Source of the DNA: Euptelea pleiosperma
Lineage: Eukaryota; Streptophyta; Magnoliopsida; Ranunculales; Eupteleaceae
Assembly: GCA_035048495.1 (NCBI GenBank)
Contig: CM068549.1
Coordinates: 7,175,822 to 7,239,821 of the forward strand
Length of the DNA stretch: 64,000 nucleotides
Direction: 5' to 3'
Under the pieces are notes generated by a model. That model ran no database searches and was not told the origin of the DNA. It saw nothing but the letters and a program-made list of their open reading frames with translations. Below are positions 1-12,748 of this stretch, piece by piece. Each line of letters begins with the position of its first letter. Positions within the stretch are counted from its first letter, which is position 1. Made by a program: the position numbers and the translations under genes.

Positions 1-178
1 AATCCTCAACCCGAAAGAAGGAAGGGCAACAACTTTTGGCACAAAAAGAATAGATGTGAACACTAGTGAGGGGTAGTGTTGGTAATAAAAAGAGGGGCAG
101 CACATCCACATTGAGGGGCAAAATGGTCCTAAAAAAGGAAAATAAGAAGAGGAGGGGACCGAACCCTATAGAAGAGAA

Positions 179-186
179 TATAAATA
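179..186 (+). promoter_or_regulatory. TATA box of E1 5' LTR
   Basis: TATAAATA lies upstream of the long pyrimidine-rich leader, at the relative place where other LTRs here have TTTATAAG. It is the likely Pol II promoter core of the element. The copia-associated break in the 3' LTR falls just upstream of the same spot. Confidence 0.5.
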
Positions 187-1182
187 TTCTCTTAAAGTGA
201 ATGAAGGAGGTCTCCACCACGTTCTCTCTTCTCTCCATCATCAAACCCTAGCTATCACCATCTCTTCCTCTCTTCACCATTGAAAAAAGAAAAAAAAAAG
301 AAGGGAAGAGGAGAGGAGGCTTACCTCCACGCTACCTCTACTGCTCCAAACTGTCCAGCATCCTTCCTCCGCCCACAACACCTCATTGCTCCACCTCCTA
401 CAGCTATACCTACTGCTCCACATCGCCACCAGCTGCTGCACCACCGCACGGCCTGCACCTCGCCACACCCTTGCTGGCCGAACCAATAAGGTGCTCATCT
501 CTTCTTCTCAATGTCTTCATCTCCTCCAGAAAAGAAAAAAAAAGAGAGAAAGAAAAGAGAGGACAAGAAGAAGAAGAAAAGGAAGGGAAGAAGTCCCCCT
601 ACCTGCAACGCCATCCACCACAGCTGCATATTCACGCTCCAGCCTTCCACTTCTTCACCATTACCGCCGTCACCATTCCAGTAGCCACAACCATCATCGC
701 CTCAACCATTTAGCCAACACCACAGCTACAAGCCGTCCTCATCATCAAGCCATCCACTACCTCCACGTTCTGCCATTACCGCCCAGCATCCTCTCCCAAT
801 CTCTCCCCCATTTTCTTCTTCTTCTTCTTCTTCACTGTTTTCATCTTTTGAAAATAAGCAAACAGAAAAAAAAGAGAAGAAAAGAAGAAAAGAGAAGAAG
901 AGAAGAGAGGAGGACAAACCTACCATTGCTCTCTCCAAAAGCTGCTGCCCCTCCTCCTTGCTGCCTTCACCTACCAGCAATTGTTGCATCCACCAGCTGT
1001 ACCAGTGCCTCCACACCACATCACCTCCATAAGCCGCCCAGCCACCACTGTTTTGTCTTCACACACATCAACGCCCACAAACCTGCCACTAGAGCTACCA
1101 CCCTGCTCCCCACATCGTCTCCTTAATGGTTCTTGAACCGTGGGAACTTGATTTCTTACTTTGGCCGACTATCCCCATCAAG

Positions 1183-1743
1183 GTAAACCTCTCTCTTTAG
1201 TTTCTCCTTCTAGGAATTCCACATTTTTTTTATTTTTCTCTCTCTAGTTTTTTTTATTTTCTCTCTCTAAATCTAGTCTACTTATTTTCTCTATCTTCTC
1301 TTTAGATCCCTCTCTTTACATAGGTCATTCTTTAGCTTGTCTAAAAAAGAAAAAAAAAGAGGAGTTTCTCTCTCTAGGATTACTCATCTTCTCTCTCACA
1401 CTCTCTCTCTAGTTTTTATCTTTTACAGGTTTTTTAGTTAAATTTATTTTCTTGTTTAATGTTTGTGAACACTTTTGATGAATGGATAAATTTGTTATGT
1501 TGAATTTTTTTCTTTAATTTGTCTTGCATTTTCTTTAATGTTTATCGCACACTCTCTCTCCAGAAGCTTCAAAATAAAGCATGTGTTAACTCACCTATTC
1601 ACCACTCTCACCCCTACATCATCTTTAGCAAAAACATTTATGAGAAAAAGCCGTTATTTCATGTTCTTGGATTGCGCAAACTAACCCCGAGTGCGGATCG
1701 ACATCCGACATGAATCCCTATACGAAATTGCATACTTTTGCAG
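1183..1743 (+). other. Candidate intron in E1 5' LTR
   Basis: The donor-like site is AAG|GTAAAC and the acceptor-like site is TTTTGCAG|GATAATCGG. The interval is T-rich, with many TCTCTCT runs. The same donor and acceptor placement recurs in nearly all LTRs in the window although the sequence between differs. Splicing is inferred, not shown. Confidence 0.4.
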
Positions 1744-1821
1744 GATAATCGGATAAAAATTACAAATGTGTTGAGACTAGGGTTTTCGTAACCAACGACA
1801 CGGAAAAACCCTAGTTTCAAA

Positions 1822-1841
1822 TGGCACCATTGCTGCTCGGG
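1822..1841 (+). other. Primer binding site, tRNA-Asp type (decayed)
   Basis: TGGCACCATTGCTGCTCGGG begins two bases after the LTR end. It resembles the complement of the tRNA-Asp 3' end (TGGCGCCGTTGCC...) with substitutions. tRNA-Asp priming is typical of the Athila clade. Confidence 0.65.
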
Positions 1842-3606
1842 TGTACAGGAGTGCGAAAAAGGACGTAAAGACAAAATTGGAAAGTTGCCAAATCGGAAAG
1901 CTGCTCAATTTGTACAGCCCGGCCTTTTCGGGAAACTTTCTATTTTTGATTTTTAGTGATTTTTAGCAGTCTTTTAAATTACTATTTTTAATGCTTCGGA
2001 AGGCCGAGTGCAATTTGTAATAATTTAGGAATTTTACTGCTTTCCATATAATTGCTAGATCTTGTTCTAGAATTTTTTAGAAACCCTAGATTAAGTGAAA
2101 AATACCAAAAAAATAAAAAATCAAAAGTAAAAAAAAATTAGGGTTTTATATTCTGCAGATTTTTAGAAATCACCAATCAATGATTTGTGATTTTTGGAAA
2201 GATTCCAAAATCTTGAAACTCTGTTTAATTAGGGTTTCCCCTCGTAGAAGTTTCCTCTTTAGAATAATTTCTATCTTTAGAAATCTTTCGAATTTGGAAA
2301 AGTCTACAAAAGAAAACACCCCAAATCTAGCAGAATTTCAATTTTAGGAAATTTCCAAAATTGTAAGGGATCTCGCAATCAATTCTTTCTCGGAAGTCTC
2401 CATAGTTCGGGAAGCTTTCCAATCTAGGTATTTTCCAATCTGGGAATTCCTAAATTTTAACCCATCTTGAATTTGGAAAATAATTCAAAAACTTGCCTAA
2501 ATCCAGTGCTTGTTCAGTGAACCCTAAAAAGGTAAGGATCTTCCAAATAGAATCCCAAATACCTAGACCGTGCGATCTAACTTTTCTGTAGCATACGATC
2601 CCAGTGTGGGTAGGGAGCGAAAGCTCAAAGAGGTGGAGTCGGGCCCAAGCCCATTTGGATACCTCTCCCTATTCCACGGAGGCGACCCCGTGGCGTGGCC
2701 CATGGGAGGTAAGTCCCTATCCTCGCCTTGAGTGCGATACGGTGTTATTGGGTGACTCATTGCCGCGTGTCGATTTTCTTTCGCATACATATTATTCGAC
2801 TTGCGTGGCGTGGCCGTTAATAAATCAACTCTAAGAGAGCAGACCCAGGTCCAAAATTAAAACTGGTGGGATTTCATCACCCACCTCATCATTCCATCTG
2901 ATTTGATCCTAAGGCTCCATTTAATTAAAAAGATCAAGAAGTAGAACCAATTGCCCGGTGTTTGAGGAAAAATCCACACAAAGCGAACCCGCTTAACATC
3001 CAATCGAAATAAGACCACGAGTGCAGGTCTTTTTTGTCTAACACACCCATAGGTCCATGCTACTCAAGTACACTGAGCTCGACGTGGCATCTTGGACTAT
3101 TCGGCGGTTAGTTGCATATGGACTAGGAACACGCACCAACCTTAGCTTAACCCGAGGGAACACTCTTCTTAAACACTTGACCAATCCGGTTAATCTGAGA
3201 CGTACTTAAGATAGCCATTGTGCCGCACGTCTGTCTAGGCTTCGGATTGCCTCGTTGTTGACTAGAGTTAGTACTAAAGGATTTGCTCTGAAGAGTGTAG
3301 CATGGTGAGAACCCATGGGTGCAAACAGTTAGTCCGGCGGTTAAAAGATAAACTAGTGGTCTGTCCACTGTCATAATCTACCTTAGCCCCAAAACTAACA
3401 AGATAATTCCTAAAATATATCCTGATTGTTTAGAATAGGACTATCTGTGCTTGGTGTGCATCATATATTACTAGGATAGTGTTCTCCTCTGGCAACTTTT
3501 TGCCAAGTCTAGGGCTCACTTTTTAGCATATGTCGGCTTGGACTTGTCCTATCCTTTGACTGATTTGATCTGAGAGTCAGTCTACCGCACCCCTCTATCG
3601 CTTTTA
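1842..3606 (+). other. E1 untranslated leader
   Basis: This is non-coding sequence between PBS and ORF, alignable by eye with the E3 leader (22568-24269). Conserved blocks include GTGTGGGTAGGGAGCGAAAG near 2604 and a consensus splice-donor-like GAGGTAAGT at 2706-2714, also present in E3. No protein-coding signal was seen. Confidence 0.7.
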
Positions 3607-5346
3607 ATGGCAGATGAACGGCCTCTGCATGAGACCTACTACAGTTTCTGTGAGAATCTAGGTGATCACTCTCAACAATGGTACGACAATTCTGCGTATC
3701 ATCATGATACTCCAGTCTCACAGCCTTCTATGGGGTATGACAATTACAGAGATCCGGAGTATAACTCTGTACTCCAAGAGCTTAAAAACTCGATCGTTGC
3801 CATTCGTGCTGCGGTCCAGCAACTTGTGCACAATGCCCAATATTAGGATATTACCCTCCTATCCAGCAAGATGTCTGTACCTTTCCATCTTCAATGCAGT
3901 CCTCCTATGACAACACTTAGTATCCAGACAATAGGAGTCACCATAACTTTGGTTGGGAACAGTCTGCCCTCCCGCAGCAACTACCACAGGATAATTATCC
4001 TTCCGGGTTCCATCAACCCAATGGAGAGTATGACTGACAATACTCGCAATCCCAGTACTCGTCATATCCACAGAATGACTATTCTGATCAACAGTGGGCC
4101 CCTCAGGATTTCCAGAGTTAGCAGCTAGTCCCAGACTCTACTCTGCCCTACAACTTTCATACTTAGTCGGACTACAATCAAGAGTTGGCACCTCAGCTTC
4201 CCTTGGCTGAACCGCCTCAGTTGGCTACTAAACCTAGTCTAGAGGATCTTTTCTCTAAATACATAACCCAACTAGAGCGACAACAACAACAATCCATGGA
4301 GAGCTTTGAACACCGTCTAGGTCAGTTAGAATCTGAGAGCGAGGAAATCCACTTCCCTAGCCAACCGATAGCCTATCCTGAAGAGACTGACATGGCCACT
4401 GTCTATGATGCGGAGCCACCCAATTGGACCCAGTACCAGACTTGAGAGGAAGAAACCGTAGTTGTTACCACCACTAGTTCAAGCTAGTATATTGACGAGC
4501 AATTGTCTCCATCGTCGGTGCCCTTACCAGCACCAAATCCTGAACCTAGCTCAGAGCAACCCATTTCTCACTCTACCTCTGCTGACCCTGATTCGATCTT
4601 CATGACACTGAGCTGTGTCTCGATCATAGGATCCCAACTGTCCTAGATCTACTGTTCCTCCCCAATTCCCTTGGATTATGCAACAATAGTGATGAACTAG
4701 AGTCTCAATCTTTGGTGCCCTTAACAGCACCAACTTCTGGACCGAGCACAGAGGAAACCAGTTCCATCTCTATCTCTGATAATTCTTTCTCTGCCCTAAA
4801 TGCAGACATTCCTACTGATGAGCCGTGTCTGGAACATGGGACTCCCGCTGTCCTGGACCTACTGTTCCCCACCGAGGAGGAACATATTGAGTGCAGGGAT
4901 TGGAACATCCCTATCACATTAGGAAACATCGAGGAAGAGGTCAACAGCTTTCACCCGTCACCCTACGTCGATGTTGTCGATGAACCGTATGTCATGGAGA
5001 GTCTAATTCAAGACTCTCACGAGGAAAACTTATCCTAGTGTCAAGAACACTTTGCGCCTGACTTCATCTTGAAGTCAGACAATTATGGTATTACTGATCT
5101 GTAGGAGTTTGCTCCATTCAGATACATTCTCGCTAAACTCAATAAGTTTGCGGCTCTACTAACCATGGCCAAAGAACACCCTTCTACCCTGCTCTTCATT
5201 CTCTCAGAACAACTTCGATCCCTCCCCGTTGCATTCAATGCTCTTTCACATCTGCTTAGAGCACTTACTGTCCTTTTCTCAGTCTACATTGAGACCTGTT
5301 ATACACAGTGTTATACACAGGTATACCTAGACAAGGGATAGGATAG
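3607..5346 (+). pseudogene. Decayed Gag-tail ORF of E1
   Basis: This is the broken homologue of the 588-codon ORF at 56266-58032. It starts MADERPLHETYYSF and reaches an in-frame stop at 3844-3846. Further recognisable pieces in shifted frames include the Gln-rich coiled-coil-like stretch near 4250-4340, the acidic repeat blocks near 4710-5040, and the family C-terminus ending ...IPRQGIG at 5346. Several nonsense codons and frameshifts are present. Like its intact relative it lacks the Gag capsid core, the zinc knuckle, the protease active site, RT and IN. It is presumed non-functional. Confidence 0.8.
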
Positions 5347-7258
5347 TAGTTTTTGCTCCACCTTAGGTGTCAGGAAGACCGCAGATCCACTCAGTCTCCG
5401 TGAGTTTCAACCTGGTTGGGGGTACTTGATATACCCCCGTCATGTCTGGCTGAAGACGTAAAACTTAGCACTTTCGGAAAGGCAATTCCAGTATTCCTAG
5501 AGTACATGAGTCTCATGCATTTGTTATTAACTATTATATCATTTGAAATGCTAGTACATTCATTCTTTTGATCATCAGGTACCACACACTGTCGAGTTTT
5601 TGCCGATTTGGTAACATCCTCCCTGAACCTTTGCATCATCATCACTGATTTTTCATCATTTTATGTCCCGGTCATGAGCACCGAGGACGATGCTGTATTT
5701 TGGTTGGGGGTGGGTATTTACCAAAACTCATGTCTTCATTTTAAAAAAAAAAAATTCTTATTTTTCGGTGGTTTCCGATGTTTTTCGAAGTTTTCTAGAA
5801 TTTCAAAGATGTGTCAAATACCCTGACTTTGATTAGCTGAAAACCTCCATTAAGTCAGTATTGAGGATGGCAATTTTTGTTAAAGGTTAGCTTTGAGTCA
5901 AGTCAAGTGTGGCTACACCAGATTTGAAAACTTAGAAAAACTCAGATTCGGCACAATAGTACCCTATCACCATCAGAATCATCATAAGTTTAGAAAACTC
6001 TAGAGATCCTGTGAGAATAATTGTGGAGACCTAACCCAGTGAGCTTTCGAGCCTTTAATCATTTCAGAGGGTTTTACAATAATTCTGAGTCACAAGATAA
6101 CTCACTATTCTTCTTGCCCGCAATATTCATTGAGAGATCTCATTACCCTTTTATTTGATCATGGAACTCGGAACGACATCAAAAAAATTAGATTGCTATG
6201 ACAGAACCTTCTCTGTATTCAGTCAAGACAGTATATATGAGAGTGCAAACCCTAGAAAATGACTTAGGCCATCTTTCTGAACCATTCAGCCTTTTTACTC
6301 ACCTGAATTATACTTCACTAGAAACCCCTTGAGCCCTTCTATAAAAGCATTTTCTTTGTAAACCCATCAACCTAAAACCCAGTCCAGCTACAAAGCATGA
6401 CTGGCTACCCTTATTTTGAGACGGACAAAAGAATAACTGATGTGGGTGTACCGTGAAAAGAAAAGTAAAGAAGAAAAAAAAAAGATGGAAGTGGTTCAAG
6501 CTGAAAAGAAAATATGGAAAGAAAGTATGAAAAAAAGCTAAAAAAGAAATTGAGCAGTCTCAGAAATATCGAGAAAAAGAAATGGTGCTACACCGTAGGA
6601 AAAATAGAAGAAAATAGAAATATCCTTCAATATATTTGAAATCCTGTATTCCCTTATTTTCTACACCTGACCTAAGCCTCATTACAACCTAGGAAAGTCC
6701 TACTTGATTCTAGGATAGCACAATCATAAGATGTGGAGATTGGAGAACGAGAAGCTATAGAGTTTGATCTGACGTTCCCGAGTGAAGTGGTATTCCAATC
6801 ATGAGATCTTCTTCTGTTAAAGATGTCATTCCTTCAAATAATACATATGTGAGATCTTTGCTTTCATATATCAACACATCTCCTTACATATAAATTGAGA
6901 GAAAAGAAGAAAACCCTTCTTGTGTGATTCCATTCTGAGTGCTAAACATGTGAGATTTGAGGTTGAGGCATAAGAACTTAGAGGTGATCTGGAAGTCTTA
7001 ACTCTTGGATGATGAAAATGTTGAGCACATACACACGTAGAGTCTGACTATTCTGGGTCATGATTATTAGTCTGTAGTCTTGCCAAAACTTTCCAACTCT
7101 TCGCTAGCATGTAACCATTTTTGCATCCATCCAATGTTTTGACAAACGGTGTTTTCTCTGAGCTAATATGAAAAAGTGTGTAGCATATGCAGAGCCCTTT
7201 TAAGTTCATTTATTTTGCACTAATTGCCAAGGATTGGCAATATGCTGGTTGGGGGTTG
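5347..7258 (+). other. E1 3' untranslated region
   Basis: This 1.9-kb non-coding block is shared in order and sequence with E2, E3, E9 and the antisense copies. Soon after the ORF comes a hairpin (5418-5438, GGGGGTA stem). A degraded GCACCG/CGGTGC hairpin near 5676 and TTTTGGTTGGGGGTGGG near 5700 follow. It ends with the polypurine-tract-like GGTTGGGGGTTG immediately before the 3' LTR. No env-like ORF is present. Confidence 0.7.
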
Positions 7259-8348
7259 TGATATTCGCTCAAAAGTGCTTATTTTAAGCAATTATCCTTT
7301 TAGCGTTATCGCACTCTCCTACGTAAAATGCTCTATTTATCCACTTTTCTATGTAAGAGTCTCTTCTGTTGCGTAGAACACACTTTTATGGACAAAATGA
7401 TATATTTGCATACATTAAACATATTTTTGGAAGTCTAGATATGAAGACGTTTTGTAGAAGTCTCATTATGCCCTTTTTGTGATTGCAGGAAACCCGATCG
7501 AAAGAGTCTCGAGACTGGCAGACCCACAATTGAACCCTAGAAGCTTCTATCAAGTCTATGGAAGAGATCAACTGGACTAGTGAGCCATGTCACCCTATTG
7601 GAATAATTCTCGGGACCCGAGATGTGTCTATCATCCCAGGATCAATCTTGAAAGATCAAGAGCGAATGTGTCAACATGATCAAATTGCTACTAAAGATGC
7701 TCGAACCCAAGAATCTATGATCTAAATCCAAGAGTCCTGATCGGACAGCTTGTGAGATCTAGATCCCATGATCAACCACCAAAGCACAGTGAGAAAAGTG
7801 AACCGACAGAGGTGAAATGAAGCAAATGATTTCAGAGAGATAAGAATGACTTGGCAAAAATATGGACCACAGTGTGGACTTGGGCGAGCAAGTTTATGGG
7901 CCTTTGTTGTGGGCCAACCAACCATAGGGTGCTTCGAGACCACACAAAAGGGCATGTACATACAATAAAGATCGCAGACCTAAGGCAAGTAACCCACGCT
8001 AGGGGACCGCAATTATGCGATACATCATAAAGGATGGACATGGAGATATTTCAAATCAATGATGATTGGCCACATGGCGGACCACGATATTAATAGACCA
8101 GCCTGCGGGTCATGAAGTGGGTCGAGTGCATTGTTGGACATTAGACTTATGAGGAATGGGGCCCAAGCTTAGGTGATATCAATCTTCAACCTGAAAGAAG
8201 GAAGGGCAGCAACTTTTGGCACAAAAAGAATAGATGAGAACACTAGTGAGGGGTAGTGTTGGTAATAAAAAGAGGGGCAGCACATCCACATTGAGGGGCA
8301 AAATGGTCCTAAAAAAGGAAAATAAGAAGAGGAGGGGACCGAACCCTA
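7259..8348 (+). repeat. E1 3' LTR (5' part only)
   Basis: It begins TGATATTCGCTCAAAAGTGC, the start shared by all gypsy LTRs here, directly after the polypurine-like tract. Bases 8181-8348 match the first 168 bases of the window. The LTR is lost after GAACCCTA at 8348, and its remaining roughly 1.65 kb was not found elsewhere in the window. Confidence 0.85.
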
Positions 8349-9249
8349 ACACGTTAGTGCAATCTTTTGCTTTATCAAAAATATTAATTCTTTTAGACAT
8401 TAGTGCAAGTCACAGATCACTAATAATCATAGATTCAAATATCAATAGTAATATCATCAAGTGTGAGTGATCTGAGTTCATCTGTGGTACCGGATAAGAT
8501 TTCGGCAATAATTTCTCATAGGTATCAGAATCTGGAGGTATCATGTATCTGATCATAAAATCCTTATTAGAGTTATTAAGGGATCTCACATACTCTCATG
8601 TATATGGGTATTTGCTGATGGATAAGAATTTTTCTAGCAAATTGGCTGTCTGTTACACTCTTTTTATTCACTTTGAATATAGGTAGCTTTCACTCTTCAT
8701 GTAGGTAGCCATTTTCTGCAGCAATGAGAATCAGATTTCAATTTCAAACAGGGCCATACAGATGTCATACATTCTAACTTTTGTGGAGGTAGCTGTTTCC
8801 TTAAAATAACTCTCATTGGGAAGCCAACAGTCGACTATAGTGTAGTTTCGAAATCAACTGAAGGCAGGAACACTATTAATTTGAAGTTATAATCTGTAGA
8901 GGTTTATTCCTAATTCCAATAATACAAGATTTCATACCTCTATCAAATCCATTTCCACAGAAATAATCAGTGTGCATGTGAATGTGAGATATACTGTTTC
9001 AATAATCTTCTAATGCACTCTAATAAAAATTGACCAATCATAATGATTAAAAGATATAATACACAGATTAGCAGAGATTTTACTAACAGTTAAGTCATTT
9101 TTCTTGAAATATCTCAGAAATTACTACTTATCAAAATCATGTAATAAAAAATTTTACATTTTTCTAAACACTTGATCTTTTGAATTTCTGAAATATTTTC
9201 AATTTTTATTCTTCAAAACGAAGCAAAATCAAAAGAAAACAAAAATCCC
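8349..9249. other. AT-rich stretch, unassigned
   Basis: No ORF, LTR terminus or recognisable domain was seen. It lies between the break in the E1 LTR and the copia Gag pseudogene, where a complete antisense copia element would have protease and polymerase. It may be the 3' part of a non-autonomous copia element or a separate deletion-scarred insertion. Confidence 0.4.
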
Positions 9250-11254
9250 TCAAAGCATAAGAATGGAGAACAAGAGGGGATTGAGAGCACGTTGCTCAGA
9301 AATAAGCATTGACGAACATTTCTCCTTCAGAGAATCTTTCCTAACCCACATAGATATGAGTTTGGCAGATAGATCAATTCTCTTAGAATCTTTCCTCTTT
9401 TGAGTTACATAACTCTGAGGTTGTTTGAATTTCTCAAGAGACTCAATCTCCTTGATTAATTCTCTAGACCTTTCTAGTAGGTCTTTCATCTTCCTAGATA
9501 GCACATCCAAATAATTTATCTCATAATGTATCTTTGTAGGAATTCTCTAACTTTTCACATTCTGAGTGGTATTCACCATTTTTTCTAGAGGATTTTGATG
9601 TCCTATTCTCAACTTGTGATAGTCTCTAATCATATGACCCATGTTTTTGCAGTACTTGCACTGACGACTGCTTTTTACCATTTTGATTGGGTCATTGATC
9701 TGTGTTGGAATAGCTTGGGTTTTAACAAAAATAGTCTCAGATGAAGACCCTTTTCTTGATTATTGTTGTAACCCAAACCCTGTTTGTCTCCATAGACTTT
9801 TCCCACACGAAGAATCTCATCAAGCTTTGCAGAGCTGGATGAGAATTCTGACACATCCCTCTTTGATTTGAGAACCTTATTTTCTAGAGATTCGTTATGT
9901 GTCATGCAAGTTTGGAATTCACATTCCAGTGACTTGTTCCTCTTTAGCAGAGACTCATTCTCTTGCTCTAAATCAGTAATCAACACTTTTAATTTTTCAG
10001 TGTCAATTACTAAGGATGTATTTTTAGAGTCAAGACATTTAACCCTGTCAGATAAAACTTTGTTAGCCTTGATGAATTTTATCGATTCCTCGTACAGTTC
10101 TTTCACACCAACTGCCGAGTCATCCGAGTCCCCATTGTAAGAGTCTTTAGAACTCTCATCATCACTTTTCTTGGACTCTCCATGAGATCCATAGGGACTA
10201 TTGAAACGAGCAACAAAAGCTGTATACTTATCAGTCTTTTCATTGCTATCTGAATTATCAGAATGATCTTCTGATTCATCATCCCATGTGACATTGAATG
10301 CTTTTTCCTTGCCCTTGTATTCTTCTTTGTTTGGGCACACATTTGCAAAGTGACCAAAACCCTTACATTTGAAATATTGGGGTTCGCTTGAGCGGCTTTG
10401 CCTAAGGTTCTTGTCACTTCTGCTACCTCTCTCATGAGGTCTGGCATGTTCCACAGTTTTATCAAACTGTTTATTGTTCTTGAACCTATCGTTTTTAGAA
10501 CGAAAGAACTTTTTGAATTTTTTCATGAATAATGCCATTTCTACTTCAGAGTCAACGTCTAACTCAGAATCTTGAGTTTCAGAAATTTTAAGGGCAATTT
10601 CTTTTGATTTCTTTGGCTATCTCAAATTCATCTCATAAGTTTGTAGAGACCCAACAAGCTCATCAACTTTAAGAGAGTCAACATCTTTGCTCTCCTCAAT
10701 TGCAATGACCTTAGCCTGAAATCTATCAGGTAAGGATCTCAAAATTTTTTGAACAACTTTTGATTCAGGAATAACCTCACCCAAGTTGTGTGCAGAGTTC
10801 ACAATATCACTGAGTTGAGCATTGAACTCAGTGAAAGTATCATTCTCCTCCATTCTCATGGATTCGAACTTAGAAGTCAGCATTTGAAGTTTGAAGATCT
10901 TAATGGCTGTCGTTCCTTCGTGTGCGACTCTAAGTATGTCCCATGCTTCTTTAGCTAGGGAACAAGTAGAGATTCTTCTAAACTCATTCTTATCAACAGC
11001 ATTAAAAAAATAGCATTTAAACCTTTGCTATTAAGATAACAACAGTCTATGTCTTCTTTAGTCCAGTCGTTCTTAGGTTTAAGAATGATTTTATCTTCTA
11101 CTTCCATTGTGGGTGGTGACCAACCATCCACTACAGACATCCAGACTGTTTCATCAATGGACTTTAGAAAAGCCCTCATCTTAGCCTTTCAATAGGCATA
11201 GTCTTCCCCATCAAACAATGGAGGTCTGGATGTATTTCTACATTCTCTTTGCAT
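9250..11254 (-). pseudogene. Ty1/copia Gag pseudogene
   Basis: Read on the minus strand this is a copia-type Gag. Near the start is the RAFLKSIDETVW segment typical of the copia Gag N-terminus. A UBN2-type region follows (LTSKFESMRMEENDTF to SLQTYEMNLR, 10883-10617). Next is a basic segment with a CCHC-like motif, YFKCKGFGHFANVC, whose first Cys is replaced by Tyr. Then come an acidic and coiled-coil-like stretch and a second knuckle-like motif (CKYCKNMGHMIRDY) whose last Cys is Tyr. Several stops and frameshifts break it, including TGA where Trp is expected near 11205. No protease, integrase or RT follows. It resembles SIRE/Maximus-type Gag, but that clade assignment is tentative. Confidence 0.75.
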
Positions 11255-11329
11255 TTTGACAAATTATGAAAAGGGATTGGTTTCTCAGGAATCTAAATTC
11301 AAGTGATTAAACCTTAATTAGAAATACCC

Positions 11330-11341
11330 GCTCTGATTCCA
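11330..11341 (-). other. Copia primer binding site (initiator tRNA-Met type)
   Basis: On the minus strand TGGAATCAGAGC follows the LTR end (TTTCA) by two bases. It differs by one base from the usual plant copia PBS TGGTATCAGAGC. It fixes the orientation of the copia remnant: LTR at higher coordinates, Gag at lower. Confidence 0.75.
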
Positions 11342-11343
11342 AA

Positions 11344-11962
11344 TGAAATTTCACCGGTCCGTTTTCTTTAATTCAATATACCTAGAAAGGGGGGTTGATT
11401 AGGTATTTAAAATTAATTATACCTATACAGTTTTACTGGTCGAGGGTAAGGGAATAAAAGCGCATGTCTTGGTTGTTTGATAAAAGATTATCACAACCGA
11501 CTCAAATCAAATATACCTCCGTGGTATATTGTCTTTTTGTCATTTGATCTAATCAAGATAGATTGCGGAATACAAACAAACAATCACACAAGACAAGAGA
11601 TTTTTACGTGGAAACCTTAGCCAAGGAAAAACCACGGGACCATGTCTAGACGGAAAGTATCACTAACCGAAAAGTTAAACGAAACAAAGGTTACCTACGT
11701 AGCACCGTTGCAAATACAGCTTCCAACCTTAGCCAAGGCCTACTACCGATGCGTCCACATCCTTTGAATCAATGCTACGAATCCACGCGCGGCCTTCCAG
11801 CCAAGAAGCCTTATCCGCTTGTTCAGTTTGGTACACCCCAAACCTACCGTCGATCGGCTCCTCTAATCTTAATTCTCAACACTCCCGCCTTTGCAGAAGG
11901 TGAAGGATTCAGTACAGCCTGAACCCCAAGTTGCTAAAAAAGTGTTGAGTCACACTGGTACA
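11344..11962 (-). repeat. Copia 5' LTR, downstream (R/U5) part
   Basis: It starts at TGAAATTTCA next to the PBS and is cut at 11962 by solo LTR E5 (target duplication GTACA, 11958-11962). The same LTR resumes at 39233. Sequence near 11600-11850 has no ORF. Confidence 0.7.
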
Positions 11963-12543
11963 TGATATTCGCTCAAAAGTGCTTATTTTAGGCCATTATC
12001 CTTATAGCGATGTCGCATTCTCCTACGTAAAACTTGTCTTTTCGTCGACTTTTCCATATAAGAGTTTCTTCCATTGTGTAGAACGCATTCTTTAGACGAA
12101 AATCGACTATTTGCATGAAATATACGCATTTCGGATAGTCCAGTATCAAGCCGTTTTAGTTGAATCTCATTACGCGCTTTTTCACTTGCAGGAGACCCTA
12201 TCGGGCGATTTTCGAGGACCGATGGGCCCACGATCAACCACAGAAGACTTCTATCAAAGCTTAAAGAGCCAACAGGCTAGGATAAAAAGATAGAAGACAT
12301 GTACGGGCAAAGCTAGAGGATCGTAGAGCCGGAACAAGGACTAAGAGAGAGAAGAATAGTTGGAGACCAAGAGAAGTACTTAGCTATTAAAGGCCACACC
12401 GATTGACCTCAAAGGATAAGTTTGACTTATTGGTAGAGCGGACGAGAGAGAATAAAGAAGACCAGGGTTCAAGACCCTCCAATGCTTTATTTTTGTATTT
12501 TTCTCTCACCTCTCTCCTATTTCTCTCTCTATCTATCTATCTT

Positions 12544-12603
12544 GGCCCATGACCTAGGCCTATGACCTAAGCCCATGACCCATGACCCATACCCATGCCC
12601 ATT
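12544..12603 (+). repeat. Short CCCATG(ACC) repeat tract in E5
   Basis: Imperfect CCCATGACC/CCCATACC units lie within the LTR upstream of the TATA box. The same tract is expanded in E7 (42786-42930) and appears as GGGCAT units in the antisense LTR near 48327-48370. Confidence 0.65.
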
Positions 12604-12748
12604 TGCAACAACAAGAGAGAATTGGTCTAACTTGACTGATTCTTCTTTCCCCCATCTCTCTCTATCCTAATCACTCTCTTTCTTATTAACTAACCCATTC
12701 CCAACCGTTGGTCATCATTTTTACAACAAGCAAAAGAAAAAAAAAGGT

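Larger units (their letters stand above)
1..1819 (+). repeat. E1 5' LTR (partial; subfamily D)
   Basis: By comparison with 7259-8348 about 920 bases are missing to the left. The end matches the family terminus (CGGAAAAACCCTAGTTTCA) and is followed two bases later by the PBS. It contains a TATA-like box, a pyrimidine-rich transcribed region and a candidate intron. The central sequence differs from the other LTRs in the window, while the last roughly 150 bases (GAGTGCGGATCGACATCCGA and onward) are shared. Confidence 0.85.
1..8348 (+). mobile_element. E1: old non-autonomous Athila-type LTR retrotransposon, left end outside window
   Basis: The 5' LTR runs off the left edge and ends at 1819. A PBS, a 1.8-kb leader, a decayed Gag-tail ORF and a long 3' untranslated region follow, and the 3' LTR starts at 7259. 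Bases 8181-8348 repeat bases 1-168 almost exactly, which identifies both as the same part of an LTR. The 3' LTR stops at 8348, just before the TATA region, where unrelated sequence leading into a copia remnant begins. Many stops in the ORF and differences between the LTR copies suggest an old insertion. No reverse transcriptase or integrase is present, so it must have moved using proteins made elsewhere. Confidence 0.85.
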
